Below are positions 1 through 7,203 of a DNA stretch of 64,000 nucleotides, piece by piece; positions within the stretch are counted from its first letter, which is position 1, and each line of letters starts with the position of its first letter. The notes under the pieces are model-generated. The model searched no databases, was not told the origin of the DNA, and saw nothing but the letters and a program-made list of their open reading frames with translations. This DNA is from Candidatus Methanosuratincola sp. (lineage in GTDB: Archaea; Thermoproteota; Methanomethylicia; Methanomethylicales; Methanomethylicaceae): NCBI GenBank assembly GCA_014361455.1, contig JACIVP010000001.1:124001-188000 (forward strand), in the 5' to 3' direction. The position numbers were made by a program, and so were the translations under genes.

Positions 1-535
1 GTAGAGCAATCCAATTGACACTGCCCGGCTCATTCCCCCGCCCGGCGATTGCCTCAATGACCTTTGAAACCAGCTGCTTGACCTCGAGTCTAGTGGCGTC
101 AACCTCTAGGACCGCCCCCTTGCCGAATGCATCGACAGCGTTGACCAAACAGGAGTCGAGGATTTCTGCCTGTACGTTCTCGTCAATCTTTGCCGGATGG
201 TACCCCCTCTCGACCAGCCTCTGCCTCAGGACCCTGGGATCAAGTCTTATCACTACCGCCTTCTCCACGAACCTCGGGGGGACGACTTCTCCATAATGAC
301 CCTCAACGATGCACTTTGCCCCCTCTGACTTCAGCACCTTAGCAAGTTCTCTCTTCAGCTTGGGTTCATCAATTATCATTGACCCCCTCTCTGGGTCCTC
401 TCCGGAGACCGCTCCCACCTCCATTGCGAGCGAGTTTAGCTCAATCAGCCTGTACCCCTCCGATCTAGCAATCTCCCTTGAGACTGTCGTCTTTCCGACC
501 CCGGGGGTTCCAGTGATCACAATGGCGTTCTTCAA
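1..535 (-). CDS. Adenylate kinase-like P-loop ATPase (AK6/Fap7 type), partial
   Basis: Partial: the gene reads leftward and its C-terminus runs off the window. With a TTG start at 535 the protein opens with a short beta strand and a Walker A loop, GTPGVGKTT (residues 9-17), then an ELNSLA-like helix. The part visible further on (DPRVLRQRLVERGYHPAK) is the LID-like segment of the archaeal AK6/Fap7 family. Members of that family are small NMP kinase-fold ATPases of about 180 residues linked to adenylate kinase activity and to 40S/30S ribosome maturation. No ATG lies in frame near the P-loop, so a TTG start is inferred; the frame stays open further upstream. Substrate and role are by family analogy. 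Confidence 0.8.
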   Translation of the reverse strand, partial: MKNAIVITGTPGVGKTTVSREIARSEGYRLIELNSLAMEVGAVSGEDPERGSMIIDEPKLKRELAKVLKSEGAKCIVEGHYGEVVPPRFVEKAVVIRLDPRVLRQRLVERGYHPAKIDENVQAEILDSCLVNAVDAFGKGAVLEVDATRLEVKQLVSKVIEAIAGRGNEPGSVNWIAL

Positions 536-706
536 AGCAGACTGCCCGAGTGGTCTAGTTGGACGAGAATCAATTTAAAACCTTGCCTCAAGTGGGCGGA
601 AAGAAAATGAAATCAAATTAAACTAAAAAAGGATGCCGTAGTAAACAAACAACTATGCTGACATAAATAAGGGAAAATTAAAAAATGATGGGGGAATTTA
701 GCCCTT

Positions 707-2353
707 TCAGTCTTCTTCGGCTCCGGCTTCGCCTTCGCCTGGTCTCTCGGGCGCTTTGGGGCCGCCGCTCTTGGAGGACGCGATGACATCGTCGATCCTC
801 AGTATCATAGTGGCAGCCTCTGCGGCAGACTTGATTGCCTGGACCTTCACAGCGAGGGGCTCTACGACCCCAAGCTTGAACATGTCTCCGGTCTTCCCTT
901 CCCTAACGTTCACTCCTGCCCAGATCTCGCCCTTGTCATGAAGCGCCCTCAGCTCTACGAGTGTGTCGATCGGGTCCATGCCTCCGTTCTCGGCTAGGGT
1001 TCTCGGGATCGCCTCGAGGCTGTCCGCAAAAGCCTCGATCGCAAGCTGCTCCCTGCCTCCTATGCTTGCGGCATAGTCCCTCAGCTGCTTCGCGGCTTCA
1101 AGCTCAGGCGCGCCTCCGCCAGCAACGATCCTGCCGTCCTTGATAACGTCCGCAACTACGCTGAGCGCATCATGGAGGGTCCTCTCAGCCTCGTCAACAA
1201 CTCTCATCAACCCTCCTCTGAGCAACACGCTGACCGCCTTGGGGTTCTTGCACCCTTCGATGAATGTCAGCTTGTCCTCACCGAACTTCTTCTCCTGCAC
1301 TATCCTAGCATCTCCTAGGTCTGCTGGGGTAAGGTCGTCCAGGTTAGTGATTATCCTAGCGCCCGTCGCCTTCGCGACCTTCTCAATGTCCGACTTCTTG
1401 ACGCGCCTCAGACCGAGTATCCCTTCCTTCGCGAGATAGTGCTGGGCTATGTCATCGACGCCCTTCTGGCAGAGGACGACGTTCGCGCCCGTGGCCTTGA
1501 TCTTGGCGACCATGTCCTTGAGGAGCTTCTCCTCCTCCTCGAGGAAGCTTTTCATCTGTGTCGGGTCGGTGATCCTGATCTCTGCGTCTAACTCAGTCTT
1601 CTCTATCTCGAGTGGCGTGTCGAGCAGGGCAATCTTTGCATTCTCCACCACCTTGGGCATCCCTGGGTGAACCACTTCCTTGTCCACGATCACACCATAG
1701 ACCAGCTGGCTCTCTGCTATGCTTCCGCCCTGTTTCTTGACTATCTGGATGTAGTCAAGGTCTGCAATGTACTTGTCGCCCCGCTTCTCTGCTACCGCCT
1801 TCACAGCCTTGACGGCCATATCTGCGAAGTAATCTTGGTTGCCCAAAGACGTCTTGCTGTTCATCGCAGTGTAGGCGATCATCTTCAGGTTCTTTTCGTC
1901 ATCAAACCCTACGGGGATCGCTATCTTAGATAGCACCTCGACTGCCTTATCTGCCGCCTTTTTGTAGCCTTGGGAGATCAGCGTTGGGTGTATGTTCTTG
2001 TCTATCAGATCTTCTGCCTTCTTCAGGAGCTCTCCGGTAATCACAACCGAGGAGGTCGTGCCGTCACCAACCTCGTCGTCTTGGGTCTTTGAGATCTCCA
2101 CCATCATTTTGGCAGCAGGGTGCTGGACCTCGATCTCGCCGAGGATGGTCGCACCGTCGTTTGTAACTGTCACGTCACCAAGGGTATCGACAAGCATCTT
2201 GTCCATCCCCTTTGGACCCAGTGTTGTCCTGACAGCCTCGGCTATCGCCATGGCTGCCATTATGTTTATTTTCTGAGCCTCTTTTCCTTGTGTTCTCTGG
2301 GTTCCTTCCTTCAAAATTAAGACTGGAACTCCACCGAGTTGAGCGGTTGACAT
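707..2353 (-). CDS. thsA: Thermosome subunit (group II chaperonin)
   Basis: ATP-driven protein-folding chaperonin forming a double ring with a built-in lid in the cytoplasm. The 548-residue product carries the nucleotide-binding signatures LGPKGMDKM near residue 46 and GDGTTSSVV near residue 95, and ends in a Gly/Glu/Pro-rich tail typical of archaeal subunits. I chose the ATG at 2353 because GAGGTG stands just upstream with good spacing and the protein then begins [11 protein letters not shown]; an upstream in-frame TTG at 2371 lacks this. A strong TATA box lies about 50 bp before the ATG. The gene looks monocistronic. Any second subunit gene would lie outside this window. Confidence 0.97.
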   Translation of the reverse strand: MSTAQLGGVPVLILKEGTQRTQGKEAQKINIMAAMAIAEAVRTTLGPKGMDKMLVDTLGDVTVTNDGATILGEIEVQHPAAKMMVEISKTQDDEVGDGTTSSVVITGELLKKAEDLIDKNIHPTLISQGYKKAADKAVEVLSKIAIPVGFDDEKNLKMIAYTAMNSKTSLGNQDYFADMAVKAVKAVAEKRGDKYIADLDYIQIVKKQGGSIAESQLVYGVIVDKEVVHPGMPKVVENAKIALLDTPLEIEKTELDAEIRITDPTQMKSFLEEEEKLLKDMVAKIKATGANVVLCQKGVDDIAQHYLAKEGILGLRRVKKSDIEKVAKATGARIITNLDDLTPADLGDARIVQEKKFGEDKLTFIEGCKNPKAVSVLLRGGLMRVVDEAERTLHDALSVVADVIKDGRIVAGGGAPELEAAKQLRDYAASIGGREQLAIEAFADSLEAIPRTLAENGGMDPIDTLVELRALHDKGEIWAGVNVREGKTGDMFKLGVVEPLAVKVQAIKSAAEAATMILRIDDVIASSKSGGPKAPERPGEGEAGAEED

Positions 2354-2399
2354 ATGATCCACCTCAAACAAATTGCATAAAAAAAGACTTTTACACTTC

Positions 2400-2408
2400 T
2401 ATATATAG
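2400..2408 (-). promoter_or_regulatory. TATA box of thermosome gene
   Basis: On the minus strand the sequence reads CTATATATAG, a near-ideal archaeal TATA box. It predicts transcription from about 2378, leaving a leader of roughly 25 nt that contains the GAGGTG ribosome-binding site. Confidence 0.6.
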
Positions 2409-2467
2409 ATTTCTATCATTCCCGCTCCTAGCTAAGGCCATCCAGCGCGTATCAAGAACAATCGCTT

Positions 2468-2698
2468 TCAGATGCCGAGCTTTGTCATTGCAAGAAGCTT
2501 TCTGCTTGCCATCCTGACGTCCTCCGCATTGACAGTCTTTCTGCCCGCGTGCTTGGCAAGCGCAATCGAGTCTCTGGAGATCTCAAGGGCAAGCGTCTCA
2601 AGCACCTCTCTCAGCGTCTCGGCCGCCTCCTCACTGACACGCTCCGCTCCCGCCTTCCTCATTATCCGGTCCATTGGGGAAATAGCCAAATCCGTCAT
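2468..2698 (-). CDS. Archaeal histone
   Basis: A 76-residue protein with a single histone fold: helix 1 around residues 8-20 (SPMDRIMRKAGAERVS), a long central helix (about 22-49), and the conserved loop-helix end HAGRKTVNAEDVRMASRKL. Archaeal histones dimerise and wrap DNA as nucleosome-like or extended hypernucleosome particles. It is slightly longer than the usual 66-70 residues because of an N-terminal MTDLAISP stretch; there is no long eukaryote-like tail. A TATA-like TTTTAAAC with an upstream GAAAC element sits about 30 bp before the ATG, predicting a very short leader. Transcribed on its own, upstream of and in the same direction as the thermosome gene. Confidence 0.96.
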   Translation of the reverse strand: MTDLAISPMDRIMRKAGAERVSEEAAETLREVLETLALEISRDSIALAKHAGRKTVNAEDVRMASRKLLAMTKLGI

Positions 2699-2728
2699 AG
2701 TGATCCTGATTAAATATATCCGTCGCGT

Positions 2729-2736
2729 TTAAAATG
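2729..2736 (-). promoter_or_regulatory. TATA box of histone gene
   Basis: On the minus strand GGAAACATTTTAAACG gives a BRE-like purine element followed by TTTTAAAC. The predicted start of transcription is about 2705, only a few bases before the histone ATG at 2698. Confidence 0.45.
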
Positions 2737-2780
2737 TTTCCCCCTCAGGCAGGTTAGGGTGCTTGTCACTGAACATCACA

Positions 2781-2792
2781 AATTATAAATTA
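2781..2792 (+). promoter_or_regulatory. TATA box of S17e gene
   Basis: AATTATAAATTA lies about 28 bp before the GGTGA ribosome-binding site of the S17e gene, and predicts transcription from about 2810. Confidence 0.5.
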
Positions 2793-2830
2793 TGGTTTCA
2801 ATATCGGGTTGATAGCCTGTGGTGACTGGT

Positions 2831-3226
2831 TTGGGAAAGGTTCGTATTGGGAAGGTAAAGGGTATCTCAAGTGAGCTCGTGTTCAAGTACGGTAACGTCT
2901 TCACTACTGATTTTGAGGAGAACAAAAAGCTGGTCCAGCAGTACACTGACATCACCAGCAAGAGGCTGAAGAACCGGGTGGCAGGCTACATAACCCGCCT
3001 CAAGGTCAACGAGAAGAGAAGGACAGAGGCTGAGGCCGAAGAGGCAGAGAAGGTTGATGCTTCCGAGCCTAAGCAGACCCTCGACCTAGAGGGAGAGCCT
3101 CAGGAGGTCGATGAAGTATTGGAGCCGGAGTCTGCCGAGGCTGGCGAGCCGATGGACAAGACAACGACCGATGCCCCGCCTGCGGAGAGCGAGGCCGGGA
3201 TCGACGAGAAGGGCGCCGCCTCCTGA
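2831..3226 (+). CDS. rps17e: 30S ribosomal protein S17e with acidic C-terminal extension
   Basis: The first 65 residues match S17e: GKVRIGKV at the start, then VFTTDFEENKKLVQQYTDI and KNRVAGYITRLK. A plain archaeal S17e stops there. This one continues for about 65 residues of Glu/Asp/Pro/Ala-rich, low-complexity sequence to residue 131. I place the start at TTG 2831 because GGTGA lies 5 nt upstream and the protein then begins M-GKVRIG as in other archaea; GTG codons at 2819 and 2822 are alternatives. The tail is an oddity shared in style with other proteins in this window. Small-subunit assembly protein at the solvent side of the 30S. Confidence 0.93.
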   Translation: MGKVRIGKVKGISSELVFKYGNVFTTDFEENKKLVQQYTDITSKRLKNRVAGYITRLKVNEKRRTEAEAEEAEKVDASEPKQTLDLEGEPQEVDEVLEPESAEAGEPMDKTTTDAPPAESEAGIDEKGAAS

Positions 3227-3358
3227 TTATGCTCCCTTTCCATCCTTCTCAAACAGCAACGAGCAGGGAGTACTCTACTCTTCTGCCATCCTTATCCGTC
3301 CGGGTCGTGAGAGAGGAACGTAGATGTTATATTAACGCCCGGCATAGATATGATCGAA

Positions 3359-3412
3359 ATGAAGTGGTTGACCTGCACTGAGCTAGCCGATGACGAGTAG
3401 CACCTCCACTGA
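3359..3412 (+). ncRNA. Candidate box C/D sRNA
   Basis: Seen: a C-like box ATGAAGT (3359-3365), 12 nt, D' CTGA (3378-3381), 8 nt, C' ATGACGA (3390-3396), 12 nt, D CTGA (3409-3412). Both guide regions are exactly 12 nt, the spacing typical of archaeal 2'-O-methylation guides, and it lies in a gene-free stretch. Against it, the C box matches RUGAUGA at only 5 of 7 positions and no clear terminal stem closes the RNA. The rRNA or tRNA targets were not identified. Confidence 0.33.
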
Positions 3413-3983
3413 TCTTGTTATCTGGGTGAATGGTTACCGCATGCTTTCAATGTAGGTAATAAATGGAGAACTAGGTTCCGGTCTGCTGACTGCTGTTGTA
3501 GCGAAACTCTCTTTGCTGACCCGCGAGGGTGCGATCGCAGTGGTCATTGAAGGGGTGAGCCCAGTCTGCTTGTCGGCGGAATGGATTCCCGACCTATAGT
3601 TGGGGTGTTTCGATATACCCTGTGCCTGCTCGTAGCTCAGCAAGCTTTAGACGGGTTTTGTTGGGGCTACGTCGTCTTCGCGGTAGAGGGCTAGTTCCTG
3701 AGGTGGATTAAAAAGTCTTCTGGGTCGTCGTCACGCCGGTAAAGAAGGAGGATACCACTGGGGCAACCATAGGATGGCGCCTCTTCCCGAGTCAACAAGA
3801 CAGATCATCTCCTCACAGCCCATAAACTTGGGCATCCCGATCGGGCGGCTCATGGTGCCTTGGGAAGGTAAATGTCCGGATCCAGGCACTGCTCTCGAAA
3901 CTCTCCTTCAGGCGGTGTATGAAGACAGTATGGAATGGGCGGAGGCACGAGGAAGAAGTTTATATCGGTGAGCCCCCCAACCC
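3413..3983. other. Intergenic stretch without recognised gene
   Basis: About 570 bp between the sRNA candidate and the MoaD-like gene. Short open frames exist on both strands (for example 3434-3643 minus and 3774-3971 plus), but none has a recognisable domain, a ribosome-binding site or family-like composition. I looked for the conserved cores of RNase P RNA and SRP RNA and did not find them. A TATA-like GTTTATATCG near 3957-3966 probably serves the MoaD-like gene. Confidence 0.4.
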
Positions 3984-3993
3984 ATGAGGGGGG
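3973..3993 (+). promoter_or_regulatory. Hairpin covering the ribosome-binding site of the MoaD-like gene
   Basis: Six C (3973-3978), a 9-nt loop and six G (3988-3993) form a perfect stem. The G arm is also the only candidate Shine-Dalgarno sequence for TTG 3999. If the transcript includes the C arm, the stem would hide that site; the upstream TATA box predicts a start near 3985, in which case the C arm is not transcribed. Confidence 0.3.
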
Positions 3994-3998
3994 TTCCA

Positions 3999-4280
3999 TT
4001 GAAAGTCAGGGTTACGTACATGGCTGTGCTCAGGGGCGTCTCGGAGATTCCGGAGAGGGAGATCGAGTTCAATGGGAGTACCTTGGGGGATCTAGTCGAG
4101 TTCCTGCGTGCGACTGAGCCTGCCGCCCTGAAGTCCCGGATGTTCGACGAGAGCAGCCGGATGCGGGCTGACATAGTCGTTTTCATTAACGATGCGGACT
4201 CAATGCTGACCGGCGGGATGGCCGCTCCCCTGAAGGACGGGGACGAGGTGGTCTTCCTCCCATCCGTGCACGGCGGGTAG
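3999..4280 (+). CDS. MoaD/ThiS-family sulfur-carrier protein
   Basis: A 93-residue beta-grasp protein ending in the Gly-Gly tail (LPSVHGG) that is adenylated and thiocarboxylated in MoaD, ThiS and archaeal SAMP proteins. The body shows the family pattern: KVRVTYMAVLRGVS, FNGSTLGDLVEFL and DGDEVVFLPSVHGG. I favour TTG 3999 because the G-run at 3986-3993 is a good ribosome-binding site 5 nt before it; ATG 3984 is the alternative. It may supply sulfur for tungstopterin, needed by the AOR encoded near 13 kb, or act in tRNA thiolation or protein tagging; the sequence does not decide. The gene is followed immediately by the phosphoribosyltransferase gene. Confidence 0.82.
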   Translation: MKVRVTYMAVLRGVSEIPEREIEFNGSTLGDLVEFLRATEPAALKSRMFDESSRMRADIVVFINDADSMLTGGMAAPLKDGDEVVFLPSVHGG

Positions 4281-4289
4281 GTGCCAGAG

Positions 4290-4877
4290 ATGGAAATGCT
4301 TGTTATGACTTGGGATAAGGTCCACACTTCAGTTCTCGATCTCTCCAGGAAGATAGATGAGAGCGGATTCCACCCAGACACCATTGTGGGGGTGGCCCGC
4401 GGCGGCTGGGTCGTTGCTAGGCTCCTCTCTGACCTGATCGGTGTTGATGATCTACTCTCGCTCAGGATCACCTTCTACAGGGGCATGAACCAGAGGGAAG
4501 CCAAGCCGAAGATAGACCACCCCATCGTGGGCGGCATCAAGGGGAAGCGTGTCCTGATCGCGGACGACGTCGCAGACACCGGCGAGAGCCTCCTTCTCGC
4601 CGTAAGGCACCTCTCCAGGCTGGGGGCCTCTGATATAAGGGTCGCAACACTCCATGTCAAGCCCTGGTCAAAGATAACGCCCGACTACTACTTCGGGAGC
4701 TCCGCTAACTGGATAGTCTATCCGTGGGAGTACAGGGAGACGATGTCGAGCCTGATAAGGGAATGGAGGAAGGAAAGCCTCACGCCCTATGAGGCGAAGG
4801 AGAGGCTCGTCAGTTCAGGCATACCAGCCGACATAGTCGAGAGGTTCTTTCCAAAGATAGCGAAGGAGATGCACTGA
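4290..4877 (+). CDS. Phosphoribosyltransferase (purine type)
   Basis: A 195-residue type I PRTase. The PRPP-binding signature is VLIADDVADTGES around residues 88-100, and the substrate-side loop VGVARGGWVVARLLSDL precedes it. It resembles archaeal hypoxanthine/xanthine/guanine PRTases that salvage purine bases with PRPP; the base cannot be decided from the sequence. The C-terminal PWEYRETMSSLIREWRKE segment, following a WIVYPWE motif, is typical of the archaeal group. I chose ATG 4290 because GTAGGTG lies six bases upstream; GTG 4281 abuts the preceding stop. Translationally coupled to the Cgi121 gene, whose ATG overlaps its TGA. Confidence 0.88.
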   Translation: MEMLVMTWDKVHTSVLDLSRKIDESGFHPDTIVGVARGGWVVARLLSDLIGVDDLLSLRITFYRGMNQREAKPKIDHPIVGGIKGKRVLIADDVADTGESLLLAVRHLSRLGASDIRVATLHVKPWSKITPDYYFGSSANWIVYPWEYRETMSSLIREWRKESLTPYEAKERLVSSGIPADIVERFFPKIAKEMH

Positions 4878-5434
4878 TGCGCGTGGTCAGGCTCGGGAAA
4901 GGGAAGTTCGGGATACTTCTAATGGCGGGCCTTAAGCCCGGTCCAAGCGCGGATCCAAAGCCCCTCCTCGGAAAGTACTCCCAGTCGCCGAGTCTACAGA
5001 TAATAGACGCCCGCTTTGTGGCGGGGGGTGCCCACCTCTTCAGCGCAGCGATCCTCGCTAGAAGGTCATGGGAGGCAGGCGAGAATGTATCGAGGATCCC
5101 GGCCAACGAGGTTCTGCTATACGCCTCCTCCAGGCGCCAGATCAGGGAGGCCATAGATTTCATCGGGGTAAAAGAGGGATCAGGCGGCTGGGTGGCCGTG
5201 GCGGTCTGCGAGAACGAAGACCAGGTCGAGTGCCTTAGGCAGGATCTCCTGGCTGCGGGATCCGAGGACGACTCACTCATAGATCTCGACGACTCGAAGT
5301 GCCAGCAGGTGGCAGATAAATTCGGCATCTCCGAGGAGGAGATCTTATTCACGATACCGCTCGTCCGGTCAAGGGCCAATGCAGTATCCTCCCTGGTCGT
5401 GGAGAAGGTCTGCCTCTCAGATCTCTATCGGTGA
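4877..5434 (+). CDS. cgi121: KEOPS complex subunit Cgi121
   Basis: A 185-residue protein with the Cgi121/TPRKB pattern: DARFVAGGAHLFSAAILAR near the N-terminal third, then EVLLYASSRRQIREAIDFIG and KEGSGGWVAVAVC. KEOPS (Kae1, Bud32, Cgi121, Pcc1) transfers the threonylcarbamoyl group to A37 of ANN-decoding tRNAs; Cgi121 binds the tRNA 3' end. The ATG shares one base with the preceding stop, so it is coupled to the PRTase gene. It runs convergently toward the Sua5-THUMP gene, which makes the threonylcarbamoyl-AMP substrate of KEOPS. The other KEOPS genes are not in this window. Confidence 0.88.
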   Translation: MRVVRLGKGKFGILLMAGLKPGPSADPKPLLGKYSQSPSLQIIDARFVAGGAHLFSAAILARRSWEAGENVSRIPANEVLLYASSRRQIREAIDFIGVKEGSGGWVAVAVCENEDQVECLRQDLLAAGSEDDSLIDLDDSKCQQVADKFGISEEEILFTIPLVRSRANAVSSLVVEKVCLSDLYR

Positions 5435-5441
5435 AATAAGA

Positions 5442-6638
5442 CTACTCCTTACCAAGGGCATCTTCCTGCATCTTTGTGATCGAGACTATATCGCTTGGCT
5501 TTATCACTGATACTCCCGCCAGCTCCCTTATTATCTCAATATTGACTATCCAGTCTGGGTTCTCCAGGTCCACCTTTCTCTCTACCTCTCGGGCTCCCTC
5601 CCTGATCAGTTCCGATGAGCGGACCTCCGACCCCCTCTTATGCACGGTGATCCTGAATGAGGCCCCATATGGTATTACGCCGGAGAGCTGCCTCACTGCC
5701 GACCTTATCTCCGAGGGGTCTGCCCTTGTGACTGCTTGGACTGGAATGATCTTCTGGACAAACCTTGCCCTCCAGGGATCTTCGCTTAATATTGAGGCGA
5801 GTCCCCTGCAGAACTCCACCGGATCTGACTTGACCTCCACCTTCAAGAGGCCGGGGAAGCCTGTCCTGGTGAATCTGATCCCTGTCTCGCCAGAGAGCAT
5901 CACAAGCTCCCTCATGCAGTGCCTCTCGTTTCCCCTCTGCGTTGTCACGATAATGTTGAACTTCTCATTCCCATCCGACACGCCCATGCAACCCACCCCC
6001 AGAGCGACCCTTATCCTCTCTACGTCTATCGCCCCCCTTCTAATAAGCCAGACCCCCTCCGATATCCTGATGCCACCTTCGGGCCCTGGATCCCCGACCT
6101 CGACCACTGTGGACGGCATTCCGACTGGCGCTTCCCCGGAGTCAACTACGATCTCGACCTTGTCGAGGAGATCTGGGTCGATCTCTCCAACCGATCTGGC
6201 TGCCTTCATGCCCGAGATGTTTGCGCTGGTCCCTACGAGCGTTCCCCCTGATGCCTCTATTATGGAAATCGCGACCGGGTGCCTTGGGACCCTCACGCCT
6301 ACCTTCCGCCTCCCACCGGTAAGCTCCTCCGGGAGCCTCTTCCTGAGCGGGGCCACAATGGTCAGCCCCCCGGGCCAAAACCTCTCCGCGAGGAGCCTCC
6401 CCTTCTCGCCAAGCTGAACAAGACTCTCAGCCGACTCGAGCGAGTTGACCAGCACTGGCATGGGCTTCCGCTCGCGCCTCTTCGCTGCGAAGACACTCCT
6501 GACAGCCTCTGCGTTCCTCGGATCGCACCCTATGCCGTAGACTGTATCCGTAGGGTAGACGATGATGCTGCCCCTTCTGACCGCTTCCCCGATCTCCTTT
6601 GGGTCATACTGGTCGGCGGCGTATATCTTGCACGGCAT
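5442..6638 (-). CDS. Sua5/TsaC-type threonylcarbamoyl-AMP synthase fused to a THUMP domain
   Basis: Residues 1 to about 214 are a Sua5/YrdC domain: GSIIVYPTDTVYGIGCDP, KRRERKPMPVLV, RFWPGGLTIV, RVPRHPVA and GTSANISG, the residues that bind threonine, bicarbonate and ATP. Residues about 226-395 are a THUMP domain of the archaeal Tan1-like type, with EDPWRARFVQKIIPVQAV, FRITVHKRGSEVRSSELI and DLENPDWIVNIEII. Archaeal Sua5 proteins normally end in a different C-terminal Sua5 domain. The two parts form one uninterrupted frame. At the junction an ATG (5987, residue 218) is preceded by GGGGGTGGG four bases upstream, so a free THUMP protein may also be made. A near-palindromic TATA box just upstream gives an almost leaderless start. 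Confidence 0.9.
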   Translation of the reverse strand: MPCKIYAADQYDPKEIGEAVRRGSIIVYPTDTVYGIGCDPRNAEAVRSVFAAKRRERKPMPVLVNSLESAESLVQLGEKGRLLAERFWPGGLTIVAPLRKRLPEELTGGRRKVGVRVPRHPVAISIIEASGGTLVGTSANISGMKAARSVGEIDPDLLDKVEIVVDSGEAPVGMPSTVVEVGDPGPEGGIRISEGVWLIRRGAIDVERIRVALGVGCMGVSDGNEKFNIIVTTQRGNERHCMRELVMLSGETGIRFTRTGFPGLLKVEVKSDPVEFCRGLASILSEDPWRARFVQKIIPVQAVTRADPSEIRSAVRQLSGVIPYGASFRITVHKRGSEVRSSELIREGAREVERKVDLENPDWIVNIEIIRELAGVSVIKPSDIVSITKMQEDALGKE

Positions 6639-6661
6639 AACAAAATGATGCTCATAGACAG

Positions 6662-6673
6662 ACTTAAATATTT
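6662..6673. promoter_or_regulatory. Bidirectional TATA element between Sua5-THUMP and the acidic peptide gene
   Basis: ACTTAAATATTT is nearly palindromic. On the minus strand it predicts transcription from about 6643, giving the Sua5-THUMP gene a leader of only some five bases. On the plus strand it predicts a start near 6692, upstream of the acidic peptide and zinc-ribbon genes. Confidence 0.45.
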
Positions 6674-6713
6674 CAACCCCACGAAAGCACTTTGCTCTCT
6701 GGAGGTATTTGGG

Positions 6714-6842
6714 TTGTTATACATGGAAGAGGACTTTGACGAATGGCCCGAAGATGAGGAAGATGACGAATGGCCCGAAGATGAGGAAGATGACGAATGG
6801 CCCGAAGATGAGGAAGATGACTTGGAAGAAGATGAATGGTGA
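6714..6842 (+). CDS. Small highly acidic repeat peptide
   Basis: A 42-residue frame starting at TTG 6714, seven bases after GGAGGT; an in-frame ATG follows at 6723. The protein is almost entirely Asp, Glu, Trp and Pro and contains three copies of DEWPEDEED followed by DLEEDEW. At the DNA level positions 6738-6818 are three identical 27-bp units, so the array expanded recently or is kept uniform. I do not recognise a family. It probably shares a transcript with the TFS-like zinc ribbon 34 bp downstream, which itself ends in a long acidic tail. The good ribosome-binding site and promoter argue that it is expressed; the repeat could still be a non-coding accident. Confidence 0.5.
   Translation: MLYMEEDFDEWPEDEEDDEWPEDEEDDEWPEDEEDDLEEDEW
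6738..6818 (+). repeat. Three perfect tandem 27-bp repeats
   Basis: Units 6738-6764, 6765-6791 and 6792-6818 are identical, each starting GACGAATGGCCC. The period is a multiple of three, so the repeats keep frame and code DEWPEDEED. Confidence 0.97.
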
Positions 6843-6876
6843 TCTTCTTCCCTGCCTATTTATTGGGGGTAAATAA

Positions 6877-7179
6877 GTGGAATTCTGTCCAAAGTGCGGA
6901 AAGCTCCTGATGCCTGAGAAGAAGGACGAAAAGATATTCTTGGTCTGCAAGTCGTGCGGCTTCGAGAAGCCCACCGCCGAGACTAAAGGGTACAAGATAG
7001 TCCAGCCAGTGGACGAGAGCAAGAGGAGGACGACCCTCATCGTAGAGGCCTCCCAGATAAAGAGGCGGCGGCGTAAGGAAGAGGAGCACGAGCTGATAGC
7101 GGACAACTATGACATCTACTCTGAGTCGATGCTTGAAGAGGATGAGGAGAGCGAATCCGAAGAGAGCGACTTTGAGTAG
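6877..7179 (+). CDS. TFS/RpoM-like N-terminal zinc-ribbon protein with acidic tail
   Basis: A 100-residue protein whose first 32 residues form a zinc ribbon (FCPKCGKLLMP...CKSCGFEK) like the N-terminal ribbon of RNA polymerase subunit Rpb9/RPC11 and archaeal TFS. True TFS has a second C-terminal ribbon with a D-E hairpin that stimulates transcript cleavage. That ribbon is absent; instead the protein has a basic patch (KRRRRKEEE) and ends in an acidic stretch of Glu, Asp and Ser. It may therefore bind polymerase without cleavage activity. GTG start, with GGGGGT upstream. It lies between the acidic peptide gene and ABCE1. Confidence 0.75.
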   Translation: MEFCPKCGKLLMPEKKDEKIFLVCKSCGFEKPTAETKGYKIVQPVDESKRRTTLIVEASQIKRRRRKEEEHELIADNYDIYSESMLEEDEESESEESDFE

Positions 7180-7203
7180 ACTCCTTCTTGGGGCTGGAAG
7201 CGG

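Noticed and set aside
3434-3643. A 69-residue minus-strand frame, and a possible RNase P or SRP RNA in 3413-3720
   Set aside because: No domain, no ribosome-binding site; the conserved RNase P and SRP core sequences were not found.
4810-5379. A 189-residue minus-strand frame over cgi121
   Set aside because: Antisense shadow of a recognised gene, without domain or ribosome-binding site.
5476-6417. A 313-residue plus-strand open frame
   Set aside because: It is the complement of the Sua5-THUMP gene. The minus-strand product has clear domains; this frame has a Ser/Pro/Thr-rich composition typical of an antisense shadow.
6279-6842. A 187-residue plus-strand frame ending in the acidic repeats
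   Set aside because: Its first 145 residues are antisense to Sua5-THUMP and cross that gene's promoter; the start with a ribosome-binding site is TTG 6714.
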